From Eucalyptus grandis (taxonomy: Eukaryota; Streptophyta; Magnoliopsida; Myrtales; Myrtaceae), in the NCBI RefSeq assembly GCF_016545825.1, contig NC_052619.1, forward strand, positions 573,501-637,500: a DNA stretch of 64,000 nt. The letters run 5' to 3'. The translations under genes and the position numbers were made by a program. A model generated the notes under the pieces. It saw only the letters and a program-made list of their open reading frames with translations. It made no database searches and was not told the DNA's origin. Every line of letters starts with the position of its first letter. Position 1 is the stretch's first letter. This document shows positions 1 to 11,666 of the stretch, piece after piece.

Positions 1-57
1 GGGGAGCGGAGGTGTCCACAGGAGTTAGATTAAAAAACAGGATAATCAGGATATTAC

Positions 58-1021
58 CAATTTATCACTCCACCCAAGAATTAAGGTGTGGTTTTGCTCA
101 ACTACTTCACTTCTGCCTTTCCTCAAGGAGTCAAACTTCTCGGAGATAGCATCAGAAACAAGTCCAAGCATCATTGCGAATATAAGCATTCCTCCAAAGC
201 TAATCAAAAGTGAAACCAACCTTGGACCAAAACCTTCTGAATCTGCATGATTGCCTGCACTAGCGACATATGTCCATGATAACCAAAGACAATCTGCCAT
301 GTCATCATCTGTGACACCAAAAAGTGCTAGTCCTCCCAGAAAGATGAGAAGTAATGTTGCGACCAACAATGCCAATGGCTTAGCATATGGATGAACCGAG
401 AAAAATACATCCAGTCGATATGCTAGCTGCTTTTTCAAAGATACTTCTTCCAAAATACAGTCTGATGATCTTAACCTTGGGACTTTGTCAATGCACTTGA
501 ACAAGAGAATAGGAATACATAATATGGAGAGCGAGCTTATCAGAGCAATGTTCTTAAATCTTTTATTTGGTCCATCTTGATTCTGCTTGTCTATAGAACC
601 TTCAAATTCTGCTAAATCCAATAAACTGCAGGCTTGCAGGGTAATCCTAAGTTGAGAAATTTGCCCCTGAAATTTAAACCAAACTCCATTAAAGAGGCAA
701 TTCAATGATAATTACTGCAGATAATAAAACTAGTACTTATAAAATCATTATCCTTAATAAAGATAAAAAAAAAAATTTGGATAAGAAGTTAACTAAAATT
801 TGCTTCCTTACATAAGATGCCAAGCTGGGGATTTTTATATACAAATACAATTAGCCATATTATGCTGCAGCCTCTGGTAACAAAGAACTGCACGTTCAGT
901 TTGCAGCGTACTAGCTATTTCATTCTCAATTTAATCCTCACGAAGACAGTTATTCCTTTGTTTGGTCCTAAAAGTAAATCGATAATAGCTATTCATTACC
1001 TCAAAATCAGGATTAGTTACT

Positions 1022-1067
<46 letters not shown>

Positions 1068-2955
1068 GGGGAGGAATGAGTTTCATGCAAACAAAAATAG
1101 CTCAACTTTTTATATTTCTAACATAACCTTGCATTTTTCAATATATAATCATATTTGTAATAAATTTGTATTAATCATATTTAAAATATAGACCACGATT
1201 TAGTATTTAATCTAAATGAATTGATGAATTTGTAGGGAATATGAATGCAATCAATAATACAGAAACTAATTTATCATCTATTTTATTTATAGCCTAGCTT
1301 TACTCATAATTAAAGCTTAATTCATAGTTATTAGTCTGATTTACATATCATCCCAGTAAATGGTACTTGATAATGACAATGTAAAATTAAATTAGAGTAA
1401 TGGTCCGTGTTTATTATTTATTGAGAAGATGATAATAAGTTATCTTATATTACCAATTAAATATTTAACTAGATACAACATTTCATTGCAATAACTATAT
1501 ATTCCAACTTATAGTTATAAATTGTTGTCTATAGCCAATTGTTTATTTGAGATAATCTTATATTCTGAGTACAGTTAGAATTATAATTAAGAAACAATGT
1601 AATTTAAAAAAAAAAAAAAATCTAACAATCATTTAGTTTACAAAGTATGTACATAATTCACTGTTGCATGATAATTCTCTTACAAATATTCATATCTCAT
1701 CAAAGGGTATTAGGGGTAAGTTTTCATTCTTAACTTATACCCCATACGAAAATAGTCTACAAAATAAAAACTTGGAATAACGATTCAATCTTGCAAACAA
1801 ACTAGAAAGTAGCTATTGCATTCCTATTGCTGCTCTATCCCCCATCATGGAATTAGGTATCCAATTCTGCAAAGCAAAATTCGCGCCACTATGAAGATTC
1901 ATTCTTCACCGGTTTCATTTGAACCAGCTCGAGTCCTAGAGTTAAAAAAGTTCATTTACCCAAGAGAGTAAGCCTACTGTGCATGATTCTTTTTTTTTTT
2001 TTTCTTTTTTCTGAGACTGCAAGAGTGAGGTAACTAGACCACAGATTGCTAGTTAGACCAGTAGAGTTCTCGAATCCCTTGAGAATAACATTTTTCAACT
2101 CCATTAATATAACCAGAATTGCTCAACCATCTCATTCCATGAATTACGGCAGATTACATGGAGATGCAGATTCTTGGATGAACAGTATCCATCCCTCAAA
2201 CCTGAATACTTTCCTAGTCAATTGTTTGGTCAGAAGAAAAGCCGGCAGGGAAAAATATAAAAATGAAAACTTTCGCATCATCAAGCGGAACTAGCCGGCA
2301 AGAACAGGGACCGCGATTTGACTAATTCTCTAGGATTAGGAACCGCGAGATCCATCCTCGAACTTCAGAACCAACCATGGACTATACATGAAATGCAAAG
2401 GATTGGTTGTTTCAGAGATTTTACCTGCAAATCCTCGACCTGGCTACGTAAACTGAAGTTCTTGTGCACCACCGAACTGAAAGCCGTCAACACAATCTGC
2501 GACACCACATCGTCCTTCGATTAAAACGGAGAGAACAAGAGAAAGCTAAACTACTTGAGCGCGCGCGCGCGCGTAGAGGAGACGCACCGCCACTAGAAAC
2601 GCCATCCGCCACCGAAGCCCGAGCCTCCTCCGCAAATCCCCGACCCCTTCGCATCGCGACGGGACCTTCTCCGCAGGCGCCTCCGGCTTTCGATCGGCGC
2701 CGGCGCTCGGAGCCGCGCCGCCACCGCTCGAGACGGCCTTCTTCTCGCCGCCCGCCCGCGGCCTCTCCGATCGGAGCGAGGGGCCGAGCCTCCGGCGGGG
2801 TCCGGCATACCTGGCCTCGCGGTACGGAAGAGGAGGGCTCACCGGAGGGGCGGAGCGGAAGGAGGGCGGGCGGGGAGGCTTGGGGTCGAGGGAGGCGGCG
2901 GAGGAGGAGGAGGGCCTCGGGTTGGTGGAGAAGCGGCGGGGGTACTTCGGGGTCT

Positions 2956-2988
<33 letters not shown>

Positions 2989-3085
2989 AGTGGGCGCAGT
3001 ACGGGGAAGGGGAAGGGAAGAACCAGTCCCGGCTGAAGGAAGGGAACGACGCCGGCGGCGAGGAGTCGGCGTCGACGTGGGACAT
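58..3085 (-). CDS. CASTOR: CASTOR-type nuclear-envelope ion channel, 5' part (gene runs off the left edge)
   Basis: Three exons join in phase 0: 3085-2588 (166 codons), 2496-2425 (24 codons) and 666-58 (203 codons), all with GT-AG borders; the rest lies left of the window. CASTOR/POLLUX/DMI1 channels sit in the nuclear envelope and are needed for symbiotic calcium spiking. The N-terminus contains RDWFFPSPS, which I recall from Lotus CASTOR and not from POLLUX, then a 10-Ala run (residues 34-43) coded by a GCC repeat. Hydrophobic segments lie at the exon 1/2 junction, about 230-246, 287-306 and 340-360. The family block GGMLIFAMMLGLVSDAISEK follows the pore, and the visible part ends in LILGWSDKL. 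The filter at residues 325-330 reads ASAGNH rather than the usual ADSGNH. The start is the first ATG after an in-frame stop. The family is certain; CASTOR over POLLUX is likely. Confidence 0.9.
1023..1066. repeat. (GA)n microsatellite in CASTOR intron 2
   Basis: About 21 uninterrupted GA dinucleotides in the 1.76-kb intron 2 of the CASTOR-type gene. The remainder of that intron is AT-rich with poly-A and poly-T runs; I see no other element in it. Confidence 0.95.
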
Positions 3086-4389
3086 TTTCGGGATTTCGAG
3101 GATTTCGGAGGGGCTTTTTCGGGAGCAAAACTGAAATTGAATCGAAGATTAAAACGGGAGAACGTTTTGATAGTGCGCTCGTTAGAGATGGGGAGGGGGA
3201 ATTTGAATTAAGAGGGGGCAGGAGAGAAGTGAATAGCATAATCTGCAAATTAAATTAATCAGGTTTTGATGGAGACATTGTTAGTTGACCTTGGCCTTCT
3301 CAAAGGATCGAAAACATTGTATACACTGCCTGCCGAGATTAACAAATGAATTGAATATGCATATTTTAAATTCATCTCGAACAATGAATTTAATATTCGA
3401 TTATGGAAAGAACTAGTCATTGTGTTTGAAATTGTGAATACATATAATCCACCCCATAATGAGTTAGTGGGGAAAGAAGGTTGTGTTGAATATGGGGTTT
3501 TTGTGTTTCTTCGTAAGCAAGTGCATAAATTCATTGAAATTGGTCAATATATGTCGAAGTCCACTCCCTTGATCTTGGGATATTTTCAAGTTGCAGCAAA
3601 GTTTATATGATGTGGAGAAGTTATGATTATGCTAGACAAAAACTGGGCACCACTGAGTCGATAAGATAGTTAAATACTTGAATCAAGAAAGATCCTCATT
3701 TAAATATAGCAGCAATTCCAACTTCATGAATAAACAAAGGATTGAGGAGCACATCAGATCTTCAAATAGCAAAGGCTTCAACTAATGGGACCGGAATCCA
3801 AGATAACAAAGAGAAGGACACCAGAGGCCCAAAAAGGCCCAACGACAACTCATCGTAAGCCCATGATGTAGCCCTTCAGCGACAAAGGCCCACAAGAGCC
3901 CAAAATCACTAGTTTTCCATTCACAACGTATATATATTTAGAGCAAGCTGATCATCTTTGACTCGTTTAAAATCCAAATTTTGGATTTTGGGGACTTGGA
4001 GTTTTATTTAAGGGTTCCCCCATGCTTCCTTGTCTTTAGATCTCTGTCATGGCGTTTCATCATGGGATCGAGTATACCGAGACTAACTTTCCTGTTTGAA
4101 AGAAAGAGAGCAACTCTACATGTTCCAATAAGCTCATCAAAAGATGGACATGTCGATGTTTGTATAGTTGGCTTTAATTTTCGAGATTCCAATCCAAGCG
4201 TTTGATTACACCCACCTCAGTTGGCGAGGCAGTGTCAATCATCTCTTCATCCAAGATTGAGTTGGTTAAACATCTGCTGGTAAAGTTTTCATCTTCGTAT
4301 TCGAAATTGGTAACCGATTACTTTTATTACTTTTACCTCTACCTTATATCATGAACAACAAATGAAGAACTTCAAACATTAGAGTTCAT
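3086..4389. other. CASTOR upstream region, no gene seen
   Basis: There is no credible coding region. At 3820-3905, about 740-820 bp upstream of the CASTOR ATG, six GGCCC/AGCCCA-type sites are clustered. On the CASTOR strand they read TGGGCC or TGGGCT, the plant site II/TCP-binding core. Whether they act on CASTOR is an inference. Confidence 0.5.
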
Positions 4390-7300
4390 AATTCTATTGT
4401 TCCGTGTCAAAAAATACACATCTCTTTTTCTGCGTCGGTTAATTTTAATAAAAGTTACTATGTCAACCAACAACTTTTTTCTTCCTTTCAAAATTTGTTG
4501 GTAGCTTAGGAGCACTATAAAATTATTAACCTTAGGTAAAGTTTGCAAATTACAAATTCTTATACTAACAGACCGATTTTTATTTGTGTAACTTTTCGAA
4601 TTACTAGCTCTTATATGAAATCACCAATCTAAATTAGAATAACTTAAATATTTTTCTTTAATTATATTACCAACTGATTTTGAATTATTAGAAAGAAGAA
4701 GCCTCGAGTCAAATGGGCATCCTTGATTTGGAACAATGCTATATCTCTAAGATATCAGTTCAATCTCTAGCTTGTTACCAAGAATCGTCTCCCCACTCAG
4801 GCATTGCTTTTATCTTATGGCAGGATTAGGAATGCGGTGTGTGCTTTTTGCAAGTTTACGCCGGATTCTATTGATCATATATTTTTTGGATGTAGCATTA
4901 CTGCTAGTTTTGCCTTCCTTTGGGCTGTCATATGCAACCTTCCTTGGCGCAACAGGACTTGGGCCGACAACCTTCGCTAGGCTTTGAAGTTCCTTTCTGA
5001 TAAGGACTACTATCACCCCAACACCCAATTTTCCTTTGGAGCTCTCTGCCACCTTATTTGGAAAAACAGGAATGAGATTTTGTTTAGAAACCATACATTC
5101 ACAACTTCTGCCATAAAAAATCACCTCATTAAAGTGGTTAAGGATAAGGCATTGACATTCACAAATGTAGAGGACAATTCGAGAAACAAGAGGCTTCAAC
5201 GTAGCTGGGGGATTGACCCTTGCATTTTCTATTCCAATCCAGTGGCTGCTTAGTATTCTTGCTGGTGTCTCTGCTAGATGGGCCATTGCTGTCACGTGGT
5301 CACTTTTGGTTGGGTTTTGGGCTGGGTTGCCACTGTTTGGCTGGCTGGTCGCCTTCTTTTGTTTTTGGTCATGCTCTGGATGTGGCCGCCATTGTGCTGA
5401 CTGTGCCTTCTAGCTTCTTTGCCTTATAGGCTTTTGTGTTCTTCTTTCGGCACCTTTCCACTCATTATGCCTTGTTTATTATGAGTGTAAGTTTTGGAGC
5501 CGTTTGCTTGTATATGTTGGTTAAAGCTTAATACATTAACCGTTCACCAAAAAAAAAAAAAAGATTTTGAATTATGTACCAACTCTCGTTTAAATTGTTT
5601 ACATGCATTTATGATATCTTTTATTTTACCAAATTTTCTTAAGAGTTACCAACTTTTATTTGCCTTAAAACTAGCAACCCCTTAAATTTATTAATTTCTT
5701 TTTAGAGACTATCAACCCAAATTATCGTGACACATCAACTTTTCTTCCATTAAACTACCACCTAGTATCGAGTTATGGACTCTCATTTGAATTACTTATT
5801 GACATTTATTTGATTTATTTAATGGGCTTTTGTACAGTACACAACAAGTCTTCACACAAGCAAACTTGAGCAACACCTACATTTCCTAACTTGCCAACAA
5901 ATCTTATTATTTACAGACTTGTTATTTGTCTATCTTAGCAACACATATGTTTACCAACTATTTTCAAAAATTAACAACCTTAATTCGAGTGCCTTAGAAG
6001 CACCTATGTTTACCAACTCTTTCAAGAAAAAACCAACTATAAATAGAGTGACTTATCAACTTTTTTTTTTCAAAGTTACCAACTTATTTTAATTATCAAC
6101 TCTCATTTGAGATATTTACCGAGTTTGATTTTTTTTTAATCATCAATTTTTTCAATTTTATTATCAATTTTTATTTACCTTTCTCAACTATGCCTTAAAT
6201 TTACTAATTTTTATATGAAATTACTAACTTTAGTTTAAGTGAATTATCAACTTTTTCTCAGTAAGTTATAAACTAGTCACACATTACCAACTATCACTTG
6301 AGTTAGTTACTAATTTTTATTTGTTTTGTCTTAGTTTACCAACTTTTTAATTCGGTTACTTAACCAAGAAAAGAGTTGGTAAGTCACTTAAATAAATTGG
6401 TAATTTTACATTAATAGTTGGTAAATATAAGGTGTTTGTGACAAAATAAATATAGCTGGTAAAAGAGAAGTTGGTAATCTACTGCACTAGATAAACTTAG
6501 GCACCTAACTCAAATAAGAACTAATAAAGCAAAACTAGTTAGTAACTTAATCTTAGAAATGGCTTAGTAAGAAAAATATATAAAAGTGGTAACTCCAAAC
6601 TAAAGTTGGTAGATTAAATAAAAAACCAAATAAACTTCATCAAGTAGTTTTGAAGAGAGTCGGCGACCCAAAACTAATTAATATCTCAATGGAAGAAAAG
6701 TTGATAAGTTAGTCAAAAGAGGATAGTAATGCCATATAATAGTTGGTAAGTTTAAGGGGTTGGTAAGAAAGGTCAGTAAAATATGGTAAAGATGAAAATG
6801 TTATATGTAAGAAATGAAGAGAAGTTGTAAATGTGGGAAATTAATAAAATAATGTTGGCGACTAACTCAAATAAAGGTAGGTAATGCAGAATAAAAATGA
6901 TAATTTAAGCAGAGAAAAAGTTGATAAATCACTTAATTGAAGGCCGTAAATTTTTAAAAATGGAAAATTAAAAACATTGGTATGTAAGGCAAACAAAAGT
7001 TGTTATATTAAAATAACTAGAAAATGTTTGTAAATAATTCAAATGCGAGTAGCTAACCAAAGTTAGTTGGTAACATGATTAAAGAAAAGGTAAACCACTC
7101 AAATAAAAGCTTAGTAATTTTCTAAAATATTTGGTAATGTTAAGGCATTAGTATGTAAAACAAATAAAAGTTGGTAAAAGATAAGATAAGCATTTCTTTA
7201 ATGAGTGATAAGAGAAGTTGGAAATTTGAAAAAAAAAAAACAAATGATTAACATTGGTGACTTACTCAACTAAGATTTGATTATGCAAAAATAATTAGTA

Positions 7301-8395
7301 ATTTCATTAGATAAAGTTAATTTTCACTCTAATTAAGGTTAGTAAAAATATATGAAGAGCAGGTAAATTTGTAAAGTTGAAAAGTAAGGAAAATAAGAAT
7401 TGTAAACTATAAGAAAAATTGGTAAATGAGGAAAAAAACTCACATGAATGTTAGGAAGTAACTCAATCAGGTAACGAAGCTAGTTGGTAACTTATTCAAA
7501 AAAAAAGTTAGTGACTCACTCAAATAAAGATTTGTAAGCTCGTATGATATTTGGTTAATTTAAAAAGTCGGTAATAAATGTATATAAACGTTAGTAAAAG
7601 ATAAAAAGAGTTCCTTTTTTGTTAGAGATAAGAAAATTTGTTTTCGTCAAAGATAACAAAAATTGGTAACTAACTTAACTAAGAGCTGGTAAAGCAAAAC
7701 TAAAAACTGAATCGGTGAAAAGTTGGTAATTACCTTGAATAACATTAGAAATTTCTAATAATAGCTGGCATATTTAATGATTGGTAAGCGAGGCAAATGA
7801 AAATCGGTATTTGGAATTTGATAAATTTACAAGAAACATGGTAAGTTGCTTAAAGAAGACTCCAAACCAAAACTAGAGGTAAGCTAGTGGAAGAAAAGTC
7901 GGTAAGTCACACAAATAAAGTTGGCAAATTTAAGGGGTATGTAAAATTGACAGATTTTTTTTTTTAAATTAGTAAGAAAATTTAATAAATTTATAACAAA
8001 TAAAGATAATTAACTCACTTGAGAAATAGTAACTCAAAACTAGTCAATAATTTAATAGGAGAAAATTGGTAAGTTGCTCAAATAACCAATTGGTGAGTTT
8101 ATATAAAAAGTTCGTAAATTTAAAATGTTAATAAAAAGAAAGGCATATGAGATGGTAAAAGATTAACAAACAAAAAAGAAAAAAAAAAGAGAGTTACTAA
8201 TGGACAAACTATCAACAAAAGTCAGTAATTTCATAACAGCAGTAAGTTACCAAAAATATATTAGGAAAAGATGTTGTTACCAACATATTTCACTAAAAAT
8301 ATTTTGGCACTTACCAACAATTTTAGAAGTACACCAACGCGAAAGAAAAATCCTCTTCTTTGGAGAACGGAATGGTAGAGTTGTCTTAGTTTAAG
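4390..8395. repeat. Large foldback element of degenerate TTACCAAC / GTTGGTAA repeats
   Basis: From about 4.4 to 6.35 kb the plus strand is full of TTACCAACT-like words spaced roughly 20-50 bp apart, joined by phrases such as TTTAAGTGA. From 6.36 to 8.2 kb the same words recur as the reverse complement (AGTTGGTAAGTCACTTAAAT). The two halves therefore form a long imperfect inverted repeat whose arms are decayed tandem arrays. The outermost stretches (about 4400-4470 and 8310-8390 reversed) also align loosely, both with a CCGT and a TTTCT-CG-GTTGGT-like block. The structure resembles plant foldback (FARE-type) elements or a non-autonomous MULE with long arms. The ends are approximate and no flanking duplication was found. 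The left arm is interrupted by a LINE. Confidence 0.65.
4689..5562 (+). mobile_element. 5'-truncated LINE (non-LTR retrotransposon) with 13-bp target duplication
   Basis: The element ends in a run of about 15 A at 5548-5562 and is flanked by the identical 13-bp word GATTTTGAATTAT at 4676-4688 and 5563-5575. This is the mark of target-primed reverse transcription. The plus-strand translation in the first half shows the zinc-binding domain at the C-terminus of plant LINE reverse transcriptases (CAFCKF, then DHIFFGC, then LIWKNRNEILF), broken by frameshifts. The reverse transcriptase proper is missing through 5' truncation. The insertion lies inside the left arm of the foldback repeat, so it is younger than that repeat. 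Confidence 0.9.
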
Positions 8396-11300
8396 TGAAT
8401 CCCAATCCTACAATTTCTTGGTGACTTCCACCGAGCCACCAATAAAATAGAATAATAATAATAATAATAAGCGGACCAATCTAAAGCAACATTGTCTTGA
8501 TGCAAGCACTATGGCATAACGAAGACGACTAGAAAAAGAGGGCGAAAATAGTTTATGGAGGAGTTAGTTAGCCCTTGTCAGCTTGTCCATGCTTCTGTAC
8601 AAAGAAGATGTAAACAATTCCATTATTCCTTCTGTGTGGACTCCAACCATGCAAACCATAATCCCTGTTTAGTCTTAAAGTTCATCTTTCTTAATATGAA
8701 AAAGCAATATCGAAAGCGTTACTTTCAGTTTCAGGTCTTTGACTGACTTCATCTACCTCCAAATTTCCATCAAGGAATTATTCATCTAAGAAAAAGGAGG
8801 AGAAGATGATATTATTAATTAGATAAGCCGGTAAAAAGGTCATCTGCTTGTGGGTACTCATTAGGTATAGTCTGTCAATGGGTTGAATAAAAAATTTCCA
8901 CATGCATTGCGAACGCTGGACAATGTAGCTTGTCATTATTGGCTGCGTATGCATCTATATTCTGATTTGTGATAGCTTCTGAGAATCTTTTGAATTCCAC
9001 AAGCCTAACATTGTAAGTTGATTTGACTATGTTATTGGATAGTAGACAAAGTTTGAGCCATGTCATATACGCATCAAATCTAGCTAGCTACATAAAACGT
9101 TTTTAACCTTGTGAAAGATTCAATCCAATTCCCATGTACCAATCATATGTCCCCAGAAAAATCATCGTAGCCCAATCACATTTTACATATCGTGATGGGG
9201 ATGACGTAAAATATCTTATTTGATGAATTAGGGTTTTTGGCTTGCATGGTAGTCATTAAAATAACGCAGGGCCGATTGATTGAATCAATAGCCATTTAGA
9301 TCTTATAACTACGGGATTTTTGAAAACCTGGGTCTAAGCAAAAGGACTTTAGGATATATATGTGTGTTGGTAGCGGAATTGATATGTATGTAATGAGAAA
9401 CAAAAATAGAATTTAGTGGGGAGTCTTTGAAGTCTTTCATTGACCCCTCCTTTTGGTCATGGTGCGCCTACCTTTTGCTTTATGAATTTTAATAAACAAC
9501 ATGAAATTATTTTGAGATATCTAGGGTCTATGCCTAGAGCTAGTGAGTATAAATTAAGAATCGTGGCTATGTTCACACTGTTCCACTATTATCTAATGGA
9601 GCAGTGATGGACAGACACAATAGAAAATCAACCAATGTAAAAGATCACTCATTTGTTCCATGAACAATCCAACCTAATGACCATTTGGCCTAACCAAATG
9701 AAAAAAGAACTCTTCAAGCACATGTGGAGCGGTTTCTATATCAAACTATACATAATTTCAAGATTCTATCATGAAATGACGTATATATTACTTAAGAGTT
9801 GAGAAACTATGACGAAAATTAAAAAGCAAATAGACCCTTTATTGAAAAATCAACACATGGCAATTGTGTTTATGTTCGTAGCATCACCACCATCGACAGT
9901 GGTGAGCCACTACCATCTCACCATTTAGCCACTAAAGTCGCCGATATTATCTCTATATTTTCTCTCAATAACATCTCTTTTTATCTTTGATATGATAACG
10001 AATAAATATGAGATCATTGAAAACTATCTAATAAATATGGACCTTTGTTATCAGTTGTGGGCCTCAAATTTGAGGCCAACAACTTTTGATCTAAGATCCC
10101 GAGTTTGAGAGAGAGAGAGGACTTTTGCGTTTCAATTTCACTAGGAAATTGACGCATATGGGTGTATTCTTCGCTTCATAATAGAAATCAATTGCCAGGT
10201 ACAGCATCCTAAGTTTTTTGCCGGGACATGGTCCTTCGCATGTCAGGGGTAGCCAGCGCACATGGTACAGTTATTCCAAATTGACTAAGACATCCACTAA
10301 CCCCCATGTCAACCCTCTCCCTCACTCTGTGCCAGAGCAAGGACTGTCCTTGCCCATTGCCATGGACCCCACGCACCCCCGGCTAAGAAAGAAAAACTCA
10401 TCATGCCCTATCCATCTTCATGCCTCTCTGCAGCACCATGCTCCCCTCGCTTTCCATCCTATTAAACCCCGTCTCACGCGGAATGCATCCATGTAAAGGG
10501 GGTCTGCGATGGACCGTCCGCCATTCGTCTCTGATGATATACTTCTTATTCAGGTTGTCCAATATATGCAAGTCTTATGTGAAGATCAATTCCTGATAAC
10601 AATAGTTCAAATTAATTCTTCACTAAATATAAATATAGATGGCATCGTGAAACGAACCGAATATCGTCGATGTGAATATATAATTAGACTCTTTAATAAG
10701 TTATCATGTTAGGCATGTTATTCTTTTTCTTTAGTTTTCAAGGTTCAGATTAGTTGTTTAATGTAAGGCTATTCTTGTAAATCTAGCGAGACTCTTCCAC
10801 TAATGTACCCAAGTCTAATTGGTGACCCATGTTCCTCCATTGAAATTCTTGGCCAAGAACGACGGGATCCATCGTGCTAGCAACAACAATTTCAAATTAG
10901 TAATTGGAAGAAATGGATTAATTAGTCGAGGTATGCAGGCAACGTGGGGTCTAGGCATGTCCTAATTACGTATACTTAAATGAACCATTGTCCTAGCACC
11001 GTCCATTGAAAGGGGCCAAGTCCTCAAAAGTCCTAAAGGCACGTTTCACTGGGTCATTTATTAACTCGAAAGCAAGGCTACCTCATGACACTTGCCAATG
11101 TTTTTTTTCCCCTCCTGGAGCTTATTCACATCTTCTCTCTCTATAAATCGGTGGTGGGCGACGAGCGAATGCACTGTGGCGTGCATGGCCATGTTCACTC
11201 GTTCTCAAACCCAGATGGAATCGAGGGAACAAGAGCCACCCTCTCTCTCTCCTGCTCTCTCCATCAGGTATCTGCTGCCCTTCTAAAGCACCTCTCTATT

Positions 11301-11566
11301 TCTCTAACTTGATTCATCTTTGCTCGGGCTTCACGTGAAATACCATTTTGATCATCTGGGAAGAGCTGAACCCTAGCTAGCTCAGCACTTCCAATCCAAT
11401 CAAGACCCTTTGCATCATAACGGCCTTAGTTATATACATATGGATGACCGTTTAAATCATGTGTTGCCTTATCTTTTTCGCTCGTCTTTTTCCTTCCCTG
11501 TACTTCGCACATACGCAAGTGTTATATATCATGGTCATGTCATGTGAAAAGAAATGACCTCTCTCT
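8396..11566. other. Intergenic region, no gene recognised
   Basis: AT-rich spacer before the dehydrogenase gene. It holds an (AAT)n run near 8450-8472 and a short palindrome TTTGAGGCC around 10070. Several open frames of 60-90 codons (for example 10218-10496) show no family motif. CTCTATAAAT at about 11140 could be a TATA box, but it lies over 500 bp from the next start codon. Confidence 0.6.
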
Positions 11567-11568
11567 CC

Positions 11569-11606
<38 letters not shown>
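11567..11606. repeat. (CT)n tract in the likely 5' UTR of the dehydrogenase gene
   Basis: A CT-rich run, then a C-rich stretch, ends about 35 bp before the ATG at 11667. Pyrimidine-rich 5' leaders are common in plant genes; any effect on expression is inference. Confidence 0.8.
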
Positions 11607-11607
<1 letters not shown>

Positions 11608-11666
11608 CCCACCCACCCCCCCTTCCTCTCTCGCCTTTTTGTGTGTGGTCGATAGCTCAAGAAAGA

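Noticed and set aside
2464..3036. Open frames of 190 and 253 codons on both strands over CASTOR exon 1
   Set aside because: They are Arg/Pro-rich shadows of the GC-rich first exon; only the frame starting at 3085 on the minus strand continues the family through correct splice sites.
10218..10496. 92-codon plus ORF in the spacer before the dehydrogenase gene
   Set aside because: Low-complexity Pro/His-rich translation with no recognised family or gene-like context.
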